From NCBI GenBank assembly GCA_030536315.1, contig JAUNQF010000002.1, forward strand, positions 20,431 through 84,430: DNA of 64,000 bases. The letters are read 5' to 3'. Below the pieces are notes generated by a model. It was not told where the DNA came from, searched no databases, and worked only from the letters and a program-made list of their open reading frames with translations. Source of the DNA: Coriobacteriia bacterium (lineage in GTDB: Bacteria; Actinomycetota; Coriobacteriia; Coriobacteriales; Eggerthellaceae). A program made the position numbers and the translations under genes. This document shows, one piece after another, positions 11,620-21,800 of this stretch (positions within the stretch are counted from its first letter, which is position 1; every line of letters begins with the position of its first letter).

Positions 11620-12546
11620 ATGAGTGTTGATTTAAGTCCAATAGATAAAGATCTTTTAGAAAACATCGCGGGTATCCACGGGCTTCCTAAAGGTGCTTTT
11701 AACGTTCGCAAAAATGGCGAACTTGTCGAGCGTCATTCTTCGGCAAACGTTGATATTGAGACAAATGACCAAGGTGGCCTTGAGGTTAAAATTAAGGATA
11801 AGGCGCCTCGTGAAACTATATTTGTGCCTGTAATACTTACAAAAGTTGGAATGACCGACACAGTTTATAACAACTTCCATATTGGCAAAGGCGCAAGCGT
11901 TGAGATTATTGCAGGTTGCGGAATTCATAACGATGAACACAAAACCACTCAGCACGATGGCATCCACAGCTTTTTCTGTGGCGAAGGCTCATATACCAAA
12001 TATGTTGAAAAGCACTACGGTAATGGTAAGGCGGATGGAAGCAGAGTGCTAAATCCGCAAACAAAAGTTGTGCTTGAGAAAAATGCGGTTTGTGAGATGG
12101 AAATGAGCCAAATTGGTGGCGTTACCAGTACAATTCGCAATAGTGATATCACGATCAAAGAAGGCGCAAAGCTTATCATTACTGAAAAACTTATGACCGA
12201 AGACAAACAAACGGCTGAGTCTAACATGAAAATTGAACTTGTTGGAGACGGCAGCAGCGTTCAAGTAATTTCACGAAGCGTTGCGAAGGATGAATCCAAG
12301 CAAGTTTTCAATCCCCTTGTAATTGGCAGATGCAAGTGCCATGGTCATGTTCAATGTGATGCTATAATAATGGGAAATGCAAGCGTTAAAAGCGTTCCTG
12401 CAATTGAGGCGGCAAGCGAAGACGCACAACTAATCCACGAAGCTGCCATCGGAAAAATTGCAGGTGATCAACTTACCAAATTAATGACTCTCGGTCTATC
12501 TGAAGAAGAGGCCGAAAATGAAATACTTAATGATTTTTTGAATTAG
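11620..12546 (+). CDS. SufB/SufD-family Fe-S assembly protein (short form)
   Basis: 308 residues, shorter than E. coli SufB (~495) or SufD (~423). It is the beta-helix scaffold partner of SufC. The C-terminal block has the family Cys in CHGHVQCDAIIMG, then VPAIEAASEDAQLIHEAAIGKI with the conserved His-Glu, and a closing GLSEEEAENEIL helix. AGGAAAG precedes the chosen ATG; an upstream ATG (11566) is in frame but lies inside sufC. As the only SufB/D-type protein here, next to SufC, it resembles the two-gene minimal SUF layout described for many anaerobes. Calling it sufB rather than sufD is not justified by sequence alone. Confidence 0.9.
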   Translation: MSVDLSPIDKDLLENIAGIHGLPKGAFNVRKNGELVERHSSANVDIETNDQGGLEVKIKDKAPRETIFVPVILTKVGMTDTVYNNFHIGKGASVEIIAGCGIHNDEHKTTQHDGIHSFFCGEGSYTKYVEKHYGNGKADGSRVLNPQTKVVLEKNAVCEMEMSQIGGVTSTIRNSDITIKEGAKLIITEKLMTEDKQTAESNMKIELVGDGSSVQVISRSVAKDESKQVFNPLVIGRCKCHGHVQCDAIIMGNASVKSVPAIEAASEDAQLIHEAAIGKIAGDQLTKLMTLGLSEEEAENEILNDFLN

Positions 12547-12556
12547 GAGGTAAATT

Positions 12557-12694
12557 ATGAAGTACAAGTGCAATTTATGTGGTTGGATTTATGACGAAGA
12601 AGCTGAAGGAACAAAGTTCGAAGATCTTCCTGAGGATTGGACTTGCCCAATGTGTGGCGCTCCAAAAAGCGAATTTACTAAGCTGGAGGATTAA
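12557..12694 (+). CDS. Rubredoxin
   Basis: A 45-residue protein with two CxxC knuckles, CNLCGWIYD near the start and [11 protein letters not shown] near the end, which bind one iron; an electron carrier. It is shorter than the typical 52-54 residues because the loop between the knuckles is reduced. GGAGG lies 6 nt before ATG. It follows sufB/D by 10 nt and its stop overlaps the next ATG, so it is in the same transcription unit. It would fit oxygen or peroxide defence in an anaerobe (inference). Confidence 0.95.
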   Translation: MKYKCNLCGWIYDEEAEGTKFEDLPEDWTCPMCGAPKSEFTKLED

Positions 12695-13680
12695 TGCCAA
12701 AAACCTTTAAGCGAACATTTGCAATTGTTCTTACAATTGCCATTGCTGTGTGCGCGTTGGCGTTTATGTCTTCGTGCGAAAAATCCGAAAAGGTTTGTGT
12801 AGGGTCTCTATACGGCCCTACTTCGGTTAGCTTGTTGCAGCTAACTGGTAATGAAAATTACGAACTAAAAGCAGTTGCGCAAACAGATGCACTGGTGGCA
12901 GACATGGCTTCGGAGAAATTAGACATTGCGCTGTTGCCATCAAACCTTGCTGCGAATATGTATCAAAAAATGAATGGCGGCGTTAAGGTGATTGATGTAA
13001 ACACAACTGGAGTTTTGAAGTTTATCAGCCAGGACGCAAGCATTGATAGCTTAAAGAACAAAACGCTTTATGCAACTGGAAAAGGGACTGTTGTTCAAGC
13101 TACCCTTGACATTATGTTAGCTGCAAGCAATATGACCGAGCGTGACATCAACCTGCAATTTAAATCTGATGCATCCGAAGTTATTGCCTATATTAAAAAT
13201 GACCCAAGTGCAGTTGGTTTGGTTAACGAACCTCAAGCAAGCGTTGCCCTTACAGAATTTAGCGAGCTGCACCAAATTTGGGACATCAACGATATTTGGA
13301 AGGGCATCTTCGGTCCAAACAGCGACATTTTAACAGCGGTTACAATTGTCCGCACAAAGTATTTGGAAGAAAACCAAGCAAAGGTTGACAGGTTCATTCA
13401 AGATCATAAATCGTCAATTAACTTTGTAAATTCCAGGGCCGATGTTGCTGTAGGCATATTTAATAAGTTCTACGCAAACACTGGCATTAAAGCAACGGAG
13501 CGAAGCATCCTTAATTCGAACTTGAAATTTATCGAAGGCGAGGAAATGCACCAAAAACTTGAAGAATTCCTCAATAAATTATATACTTACGACCACAACC
13601 TTGTTGGTGGTCAAATGCCAGACGAAAAATTCTACTATTATGCGGGTCAAAACTTAGAAGAGGACGTAGATAATGGATAA
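12694..13680 (+). CDS. ABC transporter substrate-binding lipoprotein (SsuA/NMT1-like)
   Basis: 328 residues with an N-terminal signal helix and lipobox FMSSC (Cys ~28). The rest reads as a two-lobed periplasmic-binding fold of the nitrate/sulfonate/thiamine-precursor type: GSLYGPTSVSLLQL, then ALLPSNLAANMYQ and GLVNEPQASVAL. It delivers ligand to the fused permease-ATPase encoded right after it, whose ATG overlaps its end by 8 nt. The ligand cannot be read from sequence; nitrate, taurine and pyrimidine precursors are all known for the family. Confidence 0.85.
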   Translation: MPKTFKRTFAIVLTIAIAVCALAFMSSCEKSEKVCVGSLYGPTSVSLLQLTGNENYELKAVAQTDALVADMASEKLDIALLPSNLAANMYQKMNGGVKVIDVNTTGVLKFISQDASIDSLKNKTLYATGKGTVVQATLDIMLAASNMTERDINLQFKSDASEVIAYIKNDPSAVGLVNEPQASVALTEFSELHQIWDINDIWKGIFGPNSDILTAVTIVRTKYLEENQAKVDRFIQDHKSSINFVNSRADVAVGIFNKFYANTGIKATERSILNSNLKFIEGEEMHQKLEEFLNKLYTYDHNLVGGQMPDEKFYYYAGQNLEEDVDNG

Positions 13681-15013
13681 GAAAATTCGTATCATAATGG
13701 TAATATCATTTTGGGTAGGTCTATGAGGCATACTCGCGCTAATCTTTAACAACCAAGTTGTATTCCCTGGTCCATATGATGTTTTGCGCACAATGTTTTA
13801 TAAAATGGTAGAGCCTATATTTTGGCTAACCATTGGCGGTTCCCTACTTAGAATTCTTATTGGATTTCTAATTGCATGTGTAGCTGGATGTTTGCTTGCA
13901 ATTATAGGTTACAGGATTCCGCTAATACACGATTTTGTTAGTCCAATTATCCAACTTATGAAAAGCGCTCCAATTGTTTGCTTTATTGTTTTGTTGCTGG
14001 TTTGATTTGGCGTAGACATAGTTGATGTAATCACGGTTATTATCGCTTGCACGCCAATTTTCTTCTTCGCAATTGCCGAAGCATGCCAAAACCGCGACAA
14101 GAACATCGCTAATATGCTTAGGGTTCACAAGGTTCCAACTGACACAATTTGGAGAGTCTTTGAATGGCCGGGCGTTCTTCCCTATTTTAATCAAGCCGCG
14201 CAAACTGGTATTGGTATTTCGTGGAAGAGTGCCGTAACAGCGCAAATGATTGGCGTTGTTGCTTATACAATCGGCGAAGGCGTGTTCACATCCAAGATTA
14301 CCTTAGATTCATCTACACTTGTTGTTTGGCTTATTGTTGTTGTAGTTCTTGGTTGGGCATGTGAGAAAATTGTTATTACTATCATCAAAAACCTAACGAA
14401 ACGCTGGGAACTTAAGGGTGTAGAAATTGCTGAGCGCGACCCTGAAAATGAAATTGTTGTTGATAAGGATGCTAATTTAATTATCTCTGAAATAACTAAA
14501 ATCTATAACAAGAAGAAAGTTTTGGATAAGTTTACAATGACCATTGGAGCCGGTGAGCGTGTTGCTCTTACAGGACCTACAGGCTCTGGTAAAACAACTC
14601 TCATTCGGATTATTCTTGGCATTGAATCTTGCAACCACGGCGAGGTCTTCGTTAAGGATTATGAACCAAGAACATATAGTGCAGTTTTCCAGGAGTCAAC
14701 ATTGCTTCCAAACCTAAGCGTTGATGAAAACATTATGGTTATTGCTAATAAATATTCAAACGATGAACTTGTTCCTGGCAATTTAATGCCTGATGAGCTT
14801 TCTGGCGGAATGAAACGATGCGCCGAAATTGAACGCGCTTTGCTGGCTCAAAGTCAAATTGTTATATTAGATGAACCATTTGCTGGGCTTGATAGCGCAA
14901 CAAAAACTAAGGCTATTAAATATATTGATGATAATCTAAAAGGAAGATCGTTAATATTAATTACTCATGATAAAAAAGATGCGAAGCGCTTGAAGTGCGC
15001 GATAAGCGAATAG
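13673..15013 (+). CDS. Fused ABC importer: SsuC-type permease + SsuB-type ATPase in one chain
   Basis: 446 residues in one uninterrupted frame. Residues ~1-240 are a BPD_transp_1 permease with about six membrane helices and the EAA-like loop (FFFAIAEACQNRDKNIANMLRVHKVP). After a ~30-residue linker, an ATPase begins at LIISEITKIYNKKKVL. It has Walker A GPTGSGKTT (~301-309), Q-loop FQESTLLPNLS, signature DELSGGMKR (~375), Walker B IVILDEPFAGLD (~398) and ILITHD. In the nitrate/sulfonate family the two are normally separate genes. Two early Trp codons (WVGLWGIL and VWFGVD) include TGA. The ATPase domain is short (~190 aa), close to the minimum for the fold. Confidence 0.88.
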
Positions 15014-15024
15014 CAAAATAATTG

Positions 15025-15726
15025 CTACATTTTATATTCATCTACTTTATTTTTCTTGCGCCTGTCAATAGCAGCAAGCAATAAACACAAGAGCAGAATG
15101 CCAATAGCGGCAGCTGTAATTATTAAATTTGCATCGAATGTTTGAGGCGTATTTGTAGGTTCAGGCTCTGGTCCAGGGCTAGGCTCATTATAAGTAATTG
15201 TCCAACCTGGGTCATAAACCTTCTCGCCAATTGGATTAAAACAATAAACGTGAATCTTTTCAGTCGAGCCAGGGTCATAATTCGCTTCAACACGAACATC
15301 AAAATAAGTCTCATCATAAGTGTAATAAGGCTTTGGTTCTGGTGGTATCATGCTTGATTTGTATTTGAATGTACCAGTTCTTGTATATTCAATATAAAAG
15401 GTTAAAACCTCATCATCTGTCATAGTGAAATAATACTTGTCTCCAACACTTCCCTCTGGCATGGGGGCACCCGGAGTCAGCGTTTCAAAAACATAATTAT
15501 ATGTTTCCTCCATTGGTTGCCCAGTAATACTTACAGTCTTTTGCCAAAAAGTAAATGGAACTTTATCATCCTCAGCCATAAAATTACTTGATGTAGGAAT
15601 TTCACCACGAGGCGAATCAGGGCTGGCGAAAGCCTTCCCCGAATTTAGCACTCCATTAATGCAGCACAGAGCGCAAAAAACAGCTAATAATAGCGCAATA
15701 CAATATTTCTTACTAATACGTTCCAT
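15025..15726 (-). CDS. Small cell-surface pilin-like protein (FctB position), degenerate sorting signal
   Basis: 233 residues. It has a signal peptide (residues ~8-34, ending near AFA) and one or two Spy0128/FctA-type beta domains: ETYNYVFETLTPG...YFTMTDDEVLTFYIEYTRTGTFKYK is the pattern of pilin isopeptide-linkage domains. A Pro-rich spacer, a membrane helix (LIITAAAIGILLLCLLLAAI) and an RRKKNK tail follow. Where LPxTG is expected it reads TPQTFD, with Phe for Gly. It is last in the pilus operon, overlapping the sortase by 14 nt, the place FctB (the wall-anchor subunit) holds in streptococcal FCT islands. All Trp codons here are TGG. Confidence 0.75.
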   Translation of the reverse strand: MERISKKYCIALLLAVFCALCCINGVLNSGKAFASPDSPRGEIPTSSNFMAEDDKVPFTFWQKTVSITGQPMEETYNYVFETLTPGAPMPEGSVGDKYYFTMTDDEVLTFYIEYTRTGTFKYKSSMIPPEPKPYYTYDETYFDVRVEANYDPGSTEKIHVYCFNPIGEKVYDPGWTITYNEPSPGPEPEPTNTPQTFDANLIITAAAIGILLLCLLLAAIDRRKKNKVDEYKM

Positions 15727-16666
15727 ACTTATTAATTTCTGGAATATCTACTACCTTTTTCTTCTTCTCTTTCTTCTTCTTGTCAGCCTGCCACAAAATG
15801 TAGGCAACAATCATAACAATTACTATTAAAGCTACAAACCATCCTGCTCACGGGAATCCAAGTCAACCTTCCAAATCTTCAACCCCCGGCCAAGAATAAC
15901 CATCATTAGTTTTAAAAATATCTTCATATGTTTCATCAGTAATTTCGGCAACCAAGACTGTTCTTGCTTCAGTTTCAGCTGTTGAACAAGTTGATAAAAC
16001 TAACAAATGTTGATTTGGATAATAAGATGTATCCCTTCAATATAATGATTTATCATGAATTCTTGATAAGTTCTGAATCTTTGCAATCTCTGAGTTAATT
16101 CCAAAATTATAAATTACAGAATCTTTTGAAGTCGTTTTAATATATGAAAAAATTTTTAGGCCATGGTCTTTATCATTATAAAATAGATTGCCATACAAGT
16201 GTTCATTAAAAAATTCTTGTTTGTCAAACAAATCAAGATCACCTAACATAACATGGGAATCCATGTGATGTCCATACAAAATGCTCTTATAATCAGAAAA
16301 ATCCGAACTGCAATTTGTATCCATAAATATACTGCCAATTATTGACGGCTTCCCAGTTGGATCGCGAAATAAATAATAATCAGTATCTACGCTGCTATGC
16401 ATAACTGGATAATCTATGCCAGTACCATATATGGTCACTCAACCTATTACGTCTGAATTTATCTCTCTTAGATCATCATATGACAATACATTATTGCTTG
16501 TAGGTTTATAAGCTTTTCAGTGAGAACCGCTAGCTTGTGTGTGTACTAACTTGGTATCTCATATGGCATAACAACCAATAATGAGTAGCAAAACAAGGAA
16601 AACCATCACGGCAATGTTAATTAAAGAATTACAAGCCGCGATGATTTTCCTTCATGCTTTTTTCAT
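15713..16666 (-). CDS. Class B-type sortase (pilus polymerase)
   Basis: 317 residues. It has an N-terminal membrane helix (~17-35), a catalytic domain with ILYGHHM (His ~133), LVLSTCS (Cys227) and TEARTVLVA (Arg ~235), and then a C-terminal membrane helix and Lys-rich tail, as in polymerising sortases. The spacing and the YGHHM/STCS motifs match class B, the class that builds FCT-type pili in Streptococcus pyogenes. It would link backbone pilin units through their P-[T/P]-T-G motifs. Many Trp are TGA (WRDTSY, WPGVED and others). No good ribosome site precedes ATG 16666; the upstream pilin ends 36 nt before it. Confidence 0.9.
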
Positions 16667-16702
16667 AGCAATTATTATTTCAAGGTACGAAAATTACAAA
16701 AA

Positions 16703-18256
16703 TTATCTATTAAGTTTTCTTTTTCTTCCAACCATCCAAATAATGAATGCGGCCAGAGGAATGCCGACCATTAAAATGTAAGGTAATGCATCAATCAAAA
16801 ATCCTGTAGGTGTAGGTGACATTGTGTTTGTAACAATTGACTTGTTTTCCTGTGCTGGTGCAGAACTAGGTGCAGCTGAAATTCTAGCTGTAGCAACTGC
16901 TGGTGTAACAGCAGGTGTCGTAGTGCCATCATAAGCTACTGTCAAACGATGAGGGTCAGCAGTTTGAGCACTAGCAACTGGATCAGCTGTATCGGCAGTA
17001 TAAGTTTGAGCAGCACCAACTACATCAGTAGCAGAAAAATCTGCCAAATCTTCGTAATAACCATAAGTTGTACCAACAGGTAATTTAGTTGTTGCTTGTC
17101 CACCGACTGTAGTACCATCAAAAATTAATCTCTGTCCATGTTTTAAAGGAAGACTAGATGCTGGTGTAGGTGTAGCGCCGCCTACTTGAGTAACTCTTGC
17201 GGCATTATAAGTTACACCCTCTACAGTAACCTCAGAATTAGTGAATTGAACCAAAACATCTGTGCCTGAGCCATCTACATTATGAATATACCCGTAAATA
17301 ACAGTGCCTACAGTTCAGTCATAATTATAAAATTCAGGGTAAAATCTAAACTCATGCCCATAGTCAGGATATTGACCATCAACTACTTTCTCAATGTAGA
17401 AATTTTGATCATCCTCAGTGATTTTAGATGTATAAGTAAAACCACGATACCAATTTACAGCATTACCGCCTGCAAGAGGTGTAGTTGTACTATTGCTATC
17501 ATTACTTTGTCCATAATTCTTACGAGGATCTTTCTTCTCTATAAGAACATCAGTACCGTCATCAATTTTATTTTGATCCATAATAAAACCAGTAACAGTC
17601 TTAGTGCCTTCATTATCCGCAACATAAATGGTTAAAGTATATTTTGCAGAAGAAGCGGAGTCAGCATAATCGCCAGTTCGACTGGTCTCAGTAATGTTGT
17701 AGACATATTCACCACCAGAAGGCCAGTTAAATCCAGTAAGAGTAAAAATTGATGTTAATCTTTGTTGAACTTCATAAGCACAATTTGAACTAGACTCAGC
17801 TCAAGTTACTTGCAAACCCGTAGCATCAACGTTTGTGCCATCCGAATCTTCAGTGGTGATTGTACCTGGACCAGACTTTTTAGCATACATAAAATTACCA
17901 GCATCTGCAGGAACATTACCATTAGTAATTTGTAATGGTAAAGTTACAGTTCCGTCTGTCCCTGCTGTAGGCATATTAGTGTCCGATTGATCAGTAACAG
18001 GAATACCTGCATGTGATACTTTGGTAAAAGTATAAGTAAAAGTCCCATTCAAATTAGCACCATCAGCAGCATGAATAATCCTTGTTAATACAACTTGATC
18101 GGTATTAGTTCATGGATTTTGATGTGGGTCTTCGTTAGGATCAGCTTTTGCCTGAATGCTAAACGCAGCAACCATTACTAAAGAGATGAGTATCGCAATA
18201 ATACCCCCCCCTATGAGTGCCATCCTCCTTCCAAAATTTTCCTTAATTCTTTCCAT
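16703..18256 (-). CDS. Backbone pilin (FctA/T-antigen-like), sortase substrate
   Basis: 517 residues starting 6 nt after GGAG. The signal peptide (~12-38) ends near IQAKA. The body contains repeated beta domains of the Spy0128/pilin isopeptide type (TFTYTFTKVSHAG; VYNITETSRTGDYADSASSAKYTL; YGYIHNVDGSG), then an Ala/Pro/Thr-rich stalk of ~70 residues. The C-terminal sorting signal is TMSPTPTGF, a membrane helix and GRKRKLNR. TPTG compares with QVPTG of S. pyogenes FctA. A run of seven G near the start leaves the frame intact. Three internal TGA read as Trp (QNPWTN, VTWAES, YDWTVG). Likely the polymerising shaft subunit, inferred from its place and domains. Confidence 0.82.
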
Positions 18257-18305
18257 AATTTTCTCCTTTCCTTAAAAATTACATTTATTTTAGACAAGGG
18301 TTCCT

Positions 18306-18881
18306 CTACATACCCCTGTGTCTAAACAATCCTATGACCTTACCTTCGGTCTTTTCAATTTCAACACATCCAAACGTCCTGCTATCTATTGCAATATCTC
18401 TGTTATCTCCCAATACAAAAACTTCGCCCTTTGGGACTATTAGGGGAAACTGAACCGCATCTTTTACCTGGGTTGTTTCTTTGGTTATATTGGGCTCACT
18501 CAACCTTGTTCCATTAACAAACAAACCACGAGAATCAATATTAACCTCGTCCCCCTCAAGCGCAATAACACGAGAAACATTGGGTTTGTTATTATACCAA
18601 AAAACAAGCAAATCATTATTAAAAAATCGTTTATCTCACCTGTAAGAGATAACCATATCGCCATCTTTTACAGCGGGACTCATTGACAAGTCGTTATAGC
18701 GATATGCGCCAAAAATAAAGCTAAATACCAGCACGAATGCTAGTGCTATAGCAGCTATCTTGATCAATAGCTTAATTACATCTTGCAAAAGCGAAGGCTG
18801 AGCAGTAGGCTGTGGTTGTTTTACCTGCTCAACAGTCTTATTTACTTCAGGAATATTTTTTAATCTCTTCTTTTTTAGCAT
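18306..18881 (-). CDS. Signal peptidase I-like protein (SipA/LepA-type pilus accessory)
   Basis: 191 residues: cytoplasmic Pro/Gln-rich N-terminus, one membrane helix (~37-58) and an S26 fold. The Ser-containing box is DLSMSPAVKDGD (Ser66 at the catalytic Ser position). The next box, normally with the dyad Lys in VKRVIGLPGD, reads VSRVIALEGD, so residue 103 is Ser. GDNRD near the C-terminus is intact. Pilus-island SipA of S. pyogenes also departs from the Ser/Lys dyad and acts as a pilus assembly helper, so a non-proteolytic role is plausible. Its start overlaps the adhesin stop by 7 nt and the backbone pilin follows 49 nt later. Confidence 0.85.
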
Positions 18882-21800
18882 ATAAAACCTTCTTTGATAA
18901 ACAAATTATCGTTAAAAACGTCATCATCTGGGGAGAATAGTTTTCGTCTCCTTCTTCGAACGTTAATTATTTTAATAGGTCCAGCAATCATTAATGTAAG
19001 CAAAACCGCAAGTATACATATCCACAAATCCGGATTCTTAAAAATATCAAAACCTGTTGGCGGTGTATCGTTATCATTTTTCATATAGAAGGAATTGGTT
19101 ATGGTCTCGCCTGTTTGTTCATCGGTAACAAGTTGAATTAAAGACTCTCCGTTAGTGCTAATGTATTCTTTTTCTGCGGTTGGAGATACTGGCGTGTATA
19201 CATCAGGCAAGTCAATTCCGGTAATTTCTGCTGTTACGTGATTAAAAGTTTGAACATAATCAGTGTCTTTTTCCTCTCAACCAAGGACTGAACCTCCATT
19301 TGGTGGCAAAATACTATATATTACAATGTAATCACCATTTGCTAAGTCAGGGTACTTATAAGTGTATGGTTCAGCTTGGCTTTCGCTAATTAATACTTCA
19401 CCAGAACTATTTACTGTAGCATGAATGTCCAGCGTGGCTTCGGTACCAGAAACTCGATAAAGCTTACCAGTAAAAGTATCTGGAGGAGCATAAATTGTTC
19501 CATCAGGATTATGCAAAACAAGGCTCATTTCGAATTTCTTAGTCTTGTCTGCATATGTACCAACAGTATCTTTTGCAAGCATCAAAGTGTTTGACGGATT
19601 AACAACCTCAAAGTTAATTTGACCATATTTATCAGTAACCCCATCAGGAATTTCAGGAGGCATATTGGCTGCATATTTGGCTATGAAATCGTCATAAGCT
19701 TCAATCATAGAGCCTTCTTGATAATTATCATAATCATACGCAATTACGGAATACGCAATTGTTTTTGGCGAAAGATCAACTGCCTCGACCGTAACTAAAG
19801 TATCCAGCTGGACTTTTTGAATAACAACAGTATAACCATCTTCGACACTAATTACACCTTCGGCACCAGTGGTCTTTTCAGTTCTATTGCCATCTGGATC
19901 CTGGTATAAATAAGTTCCTTCAAAAAGCTTGGTGTCCGAAGGAGGATTATCACCTTCAACTACACCATCAAGATAAATCCTTATATCGGTAGGTTCTTCA
20001 TCATGACCTATCTTATGTACTCGTGCTTCAAGAAGGTTTTCTTCGTTTACTACATTTATGAACTGGACGCCAGCTGTCTGACCAGCAATTAGGCCTTCTT
20101 CTTGACCATATCAGGAACCTTCTCCCGGAATATCAATTTTATTTGCAGGATGTTCTTCGTCATTAAGATAGACAACCCACTTAATGCCAACATCAACATC
20201 ACGAGGGTCAAACTCAACCACTCGAAATTTTGTACCATCGTCAAAGCCCGTTAGCTGTGCAACTTGACCATCTTCAATTCACACTACACCATTAACAGTT
20301 GTACCGCTTTTGCCAAGAGTGATTTGCTCAGCATGACGCGTGGCAATAATTTCGTCAGTATGACCACCTACAACTCCCTCGTAGACATTATAATCACCAT
20401 CATAGTCAATTCAGTAACCACCCTCTGTTTGAGTTGCATCTTCAACTCATTGCTGAGCTTTGTAGTAAAATTTGCCTTCGGTTTGAGCATGTACAGATTC
20501 TGGAACATCAACAGTTTTACCAACTTCAATAGCACCTTCTGGAATTGTTGGAAGGTTAAACGCACAATAACAATCGCTCTGACCTTCACCGCGCTCGAAA
20601 TAATAGAATGCAAATGAGTGTGAAGTATAGTTCTTAAATATCTTATACGGAACATTTAGTTCATGAGAAATCTCAGGATCAAACACGGGGTCAACATCAA
20701 CTCATTCAAATTGGTCTGCAATCCCGGCATCTACATAACGTTGATATAAGCTTACATCTTCAACGACACCTGAAGTAGTATCTGATTGTCTCCTAACAAT
20801 ACCTGTTGAAAAATTTACATGGCCTTGACAAATACCATGAATACCACCAAGGTCCAAAACAAGTACACCATCAATATAGAGATATACATCATCATCTCCC
20901 CTAAATTGGAAGGTCATGTCTTCTAAAGGACGCTCACCTCACTGAATTTGACCATTTTTTGGTTGGATGAAATTAGTTAGAATTTGCATGCCAAATAACA
21001 TGTTTCGGTTATCTGCAACTGCGTTATCTTTATCATTTCATGGACCAAACTTAACTTCATCAGTACTTGGTTCAGTAAATAAAACAAAGTCACTGCCAGT
21101 GTCATAGCAGTCAGTACCCTCACCAGTTGCCGAACCAACGTTGTCTGCTTTTTTACGCAATTGTGCAAAGTGACCAGCATCTAATCCAGCCATACCACCA
21201 CTATCAAAATAATAATATCCATTAGTGTCATATGTAGATTGGTAGAACAAATGATTTAGATTTCTGTAATCCCGCTTATAAGGATTATTATTTTCTGTAA
21301 ATAAATAGCTAAGATCAACATTCGATTTGTTTCAAATGCTATCTGGATTTAACTCGGGATAACCAGTGGCGCCTAATTTGTTTGCCCAAATACCACGCCG
21401 ACAATATAAATCATGTCCTGTACCACCCGTGACAGTTCTGTTTATATTTTTCTCATTTCTATGCGATTCTTGATCTTCTCAATCCTCAACTTCACCACCA
21501 TTACCATTTCTTGCACTTGAAAATTTAAAATCACTCTGAAGGTTTATTGCATTGTTATATCTATATGGTTGACGATTTCCGGAAGTTGTAGCAGTAAGGT
21601 CTCTCCAGCCATCATAGTCGAAACAGTTGATAGTAATATTTTGGGAAGCACTATCAACAGTTGGTGTAACCGACTCACTTGAATAATCATATGTAATTGA
21701 AACACAAACTGGTGTTGACGCCGATCCTAGCTCTATTCATGTACCATTACCATTATCGTAATATCATGTACTGTTTGCACACGTAAGACGAGTTGCTATA

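Noticed and set aside
12694..15013. Frameshift-free fusion being an assembly artefact
   Set aside because: The linker region reads smoothly with normal codon use and no repeat that could cause a misjoin; kept as a real fusion but flagged for read checking.
18190..18210. Run of seven G in the pilin signal region as a phase-variation switch
   Set aside because: The frame is intact and seven bases is short; without strain comparison there is no sign of length change.
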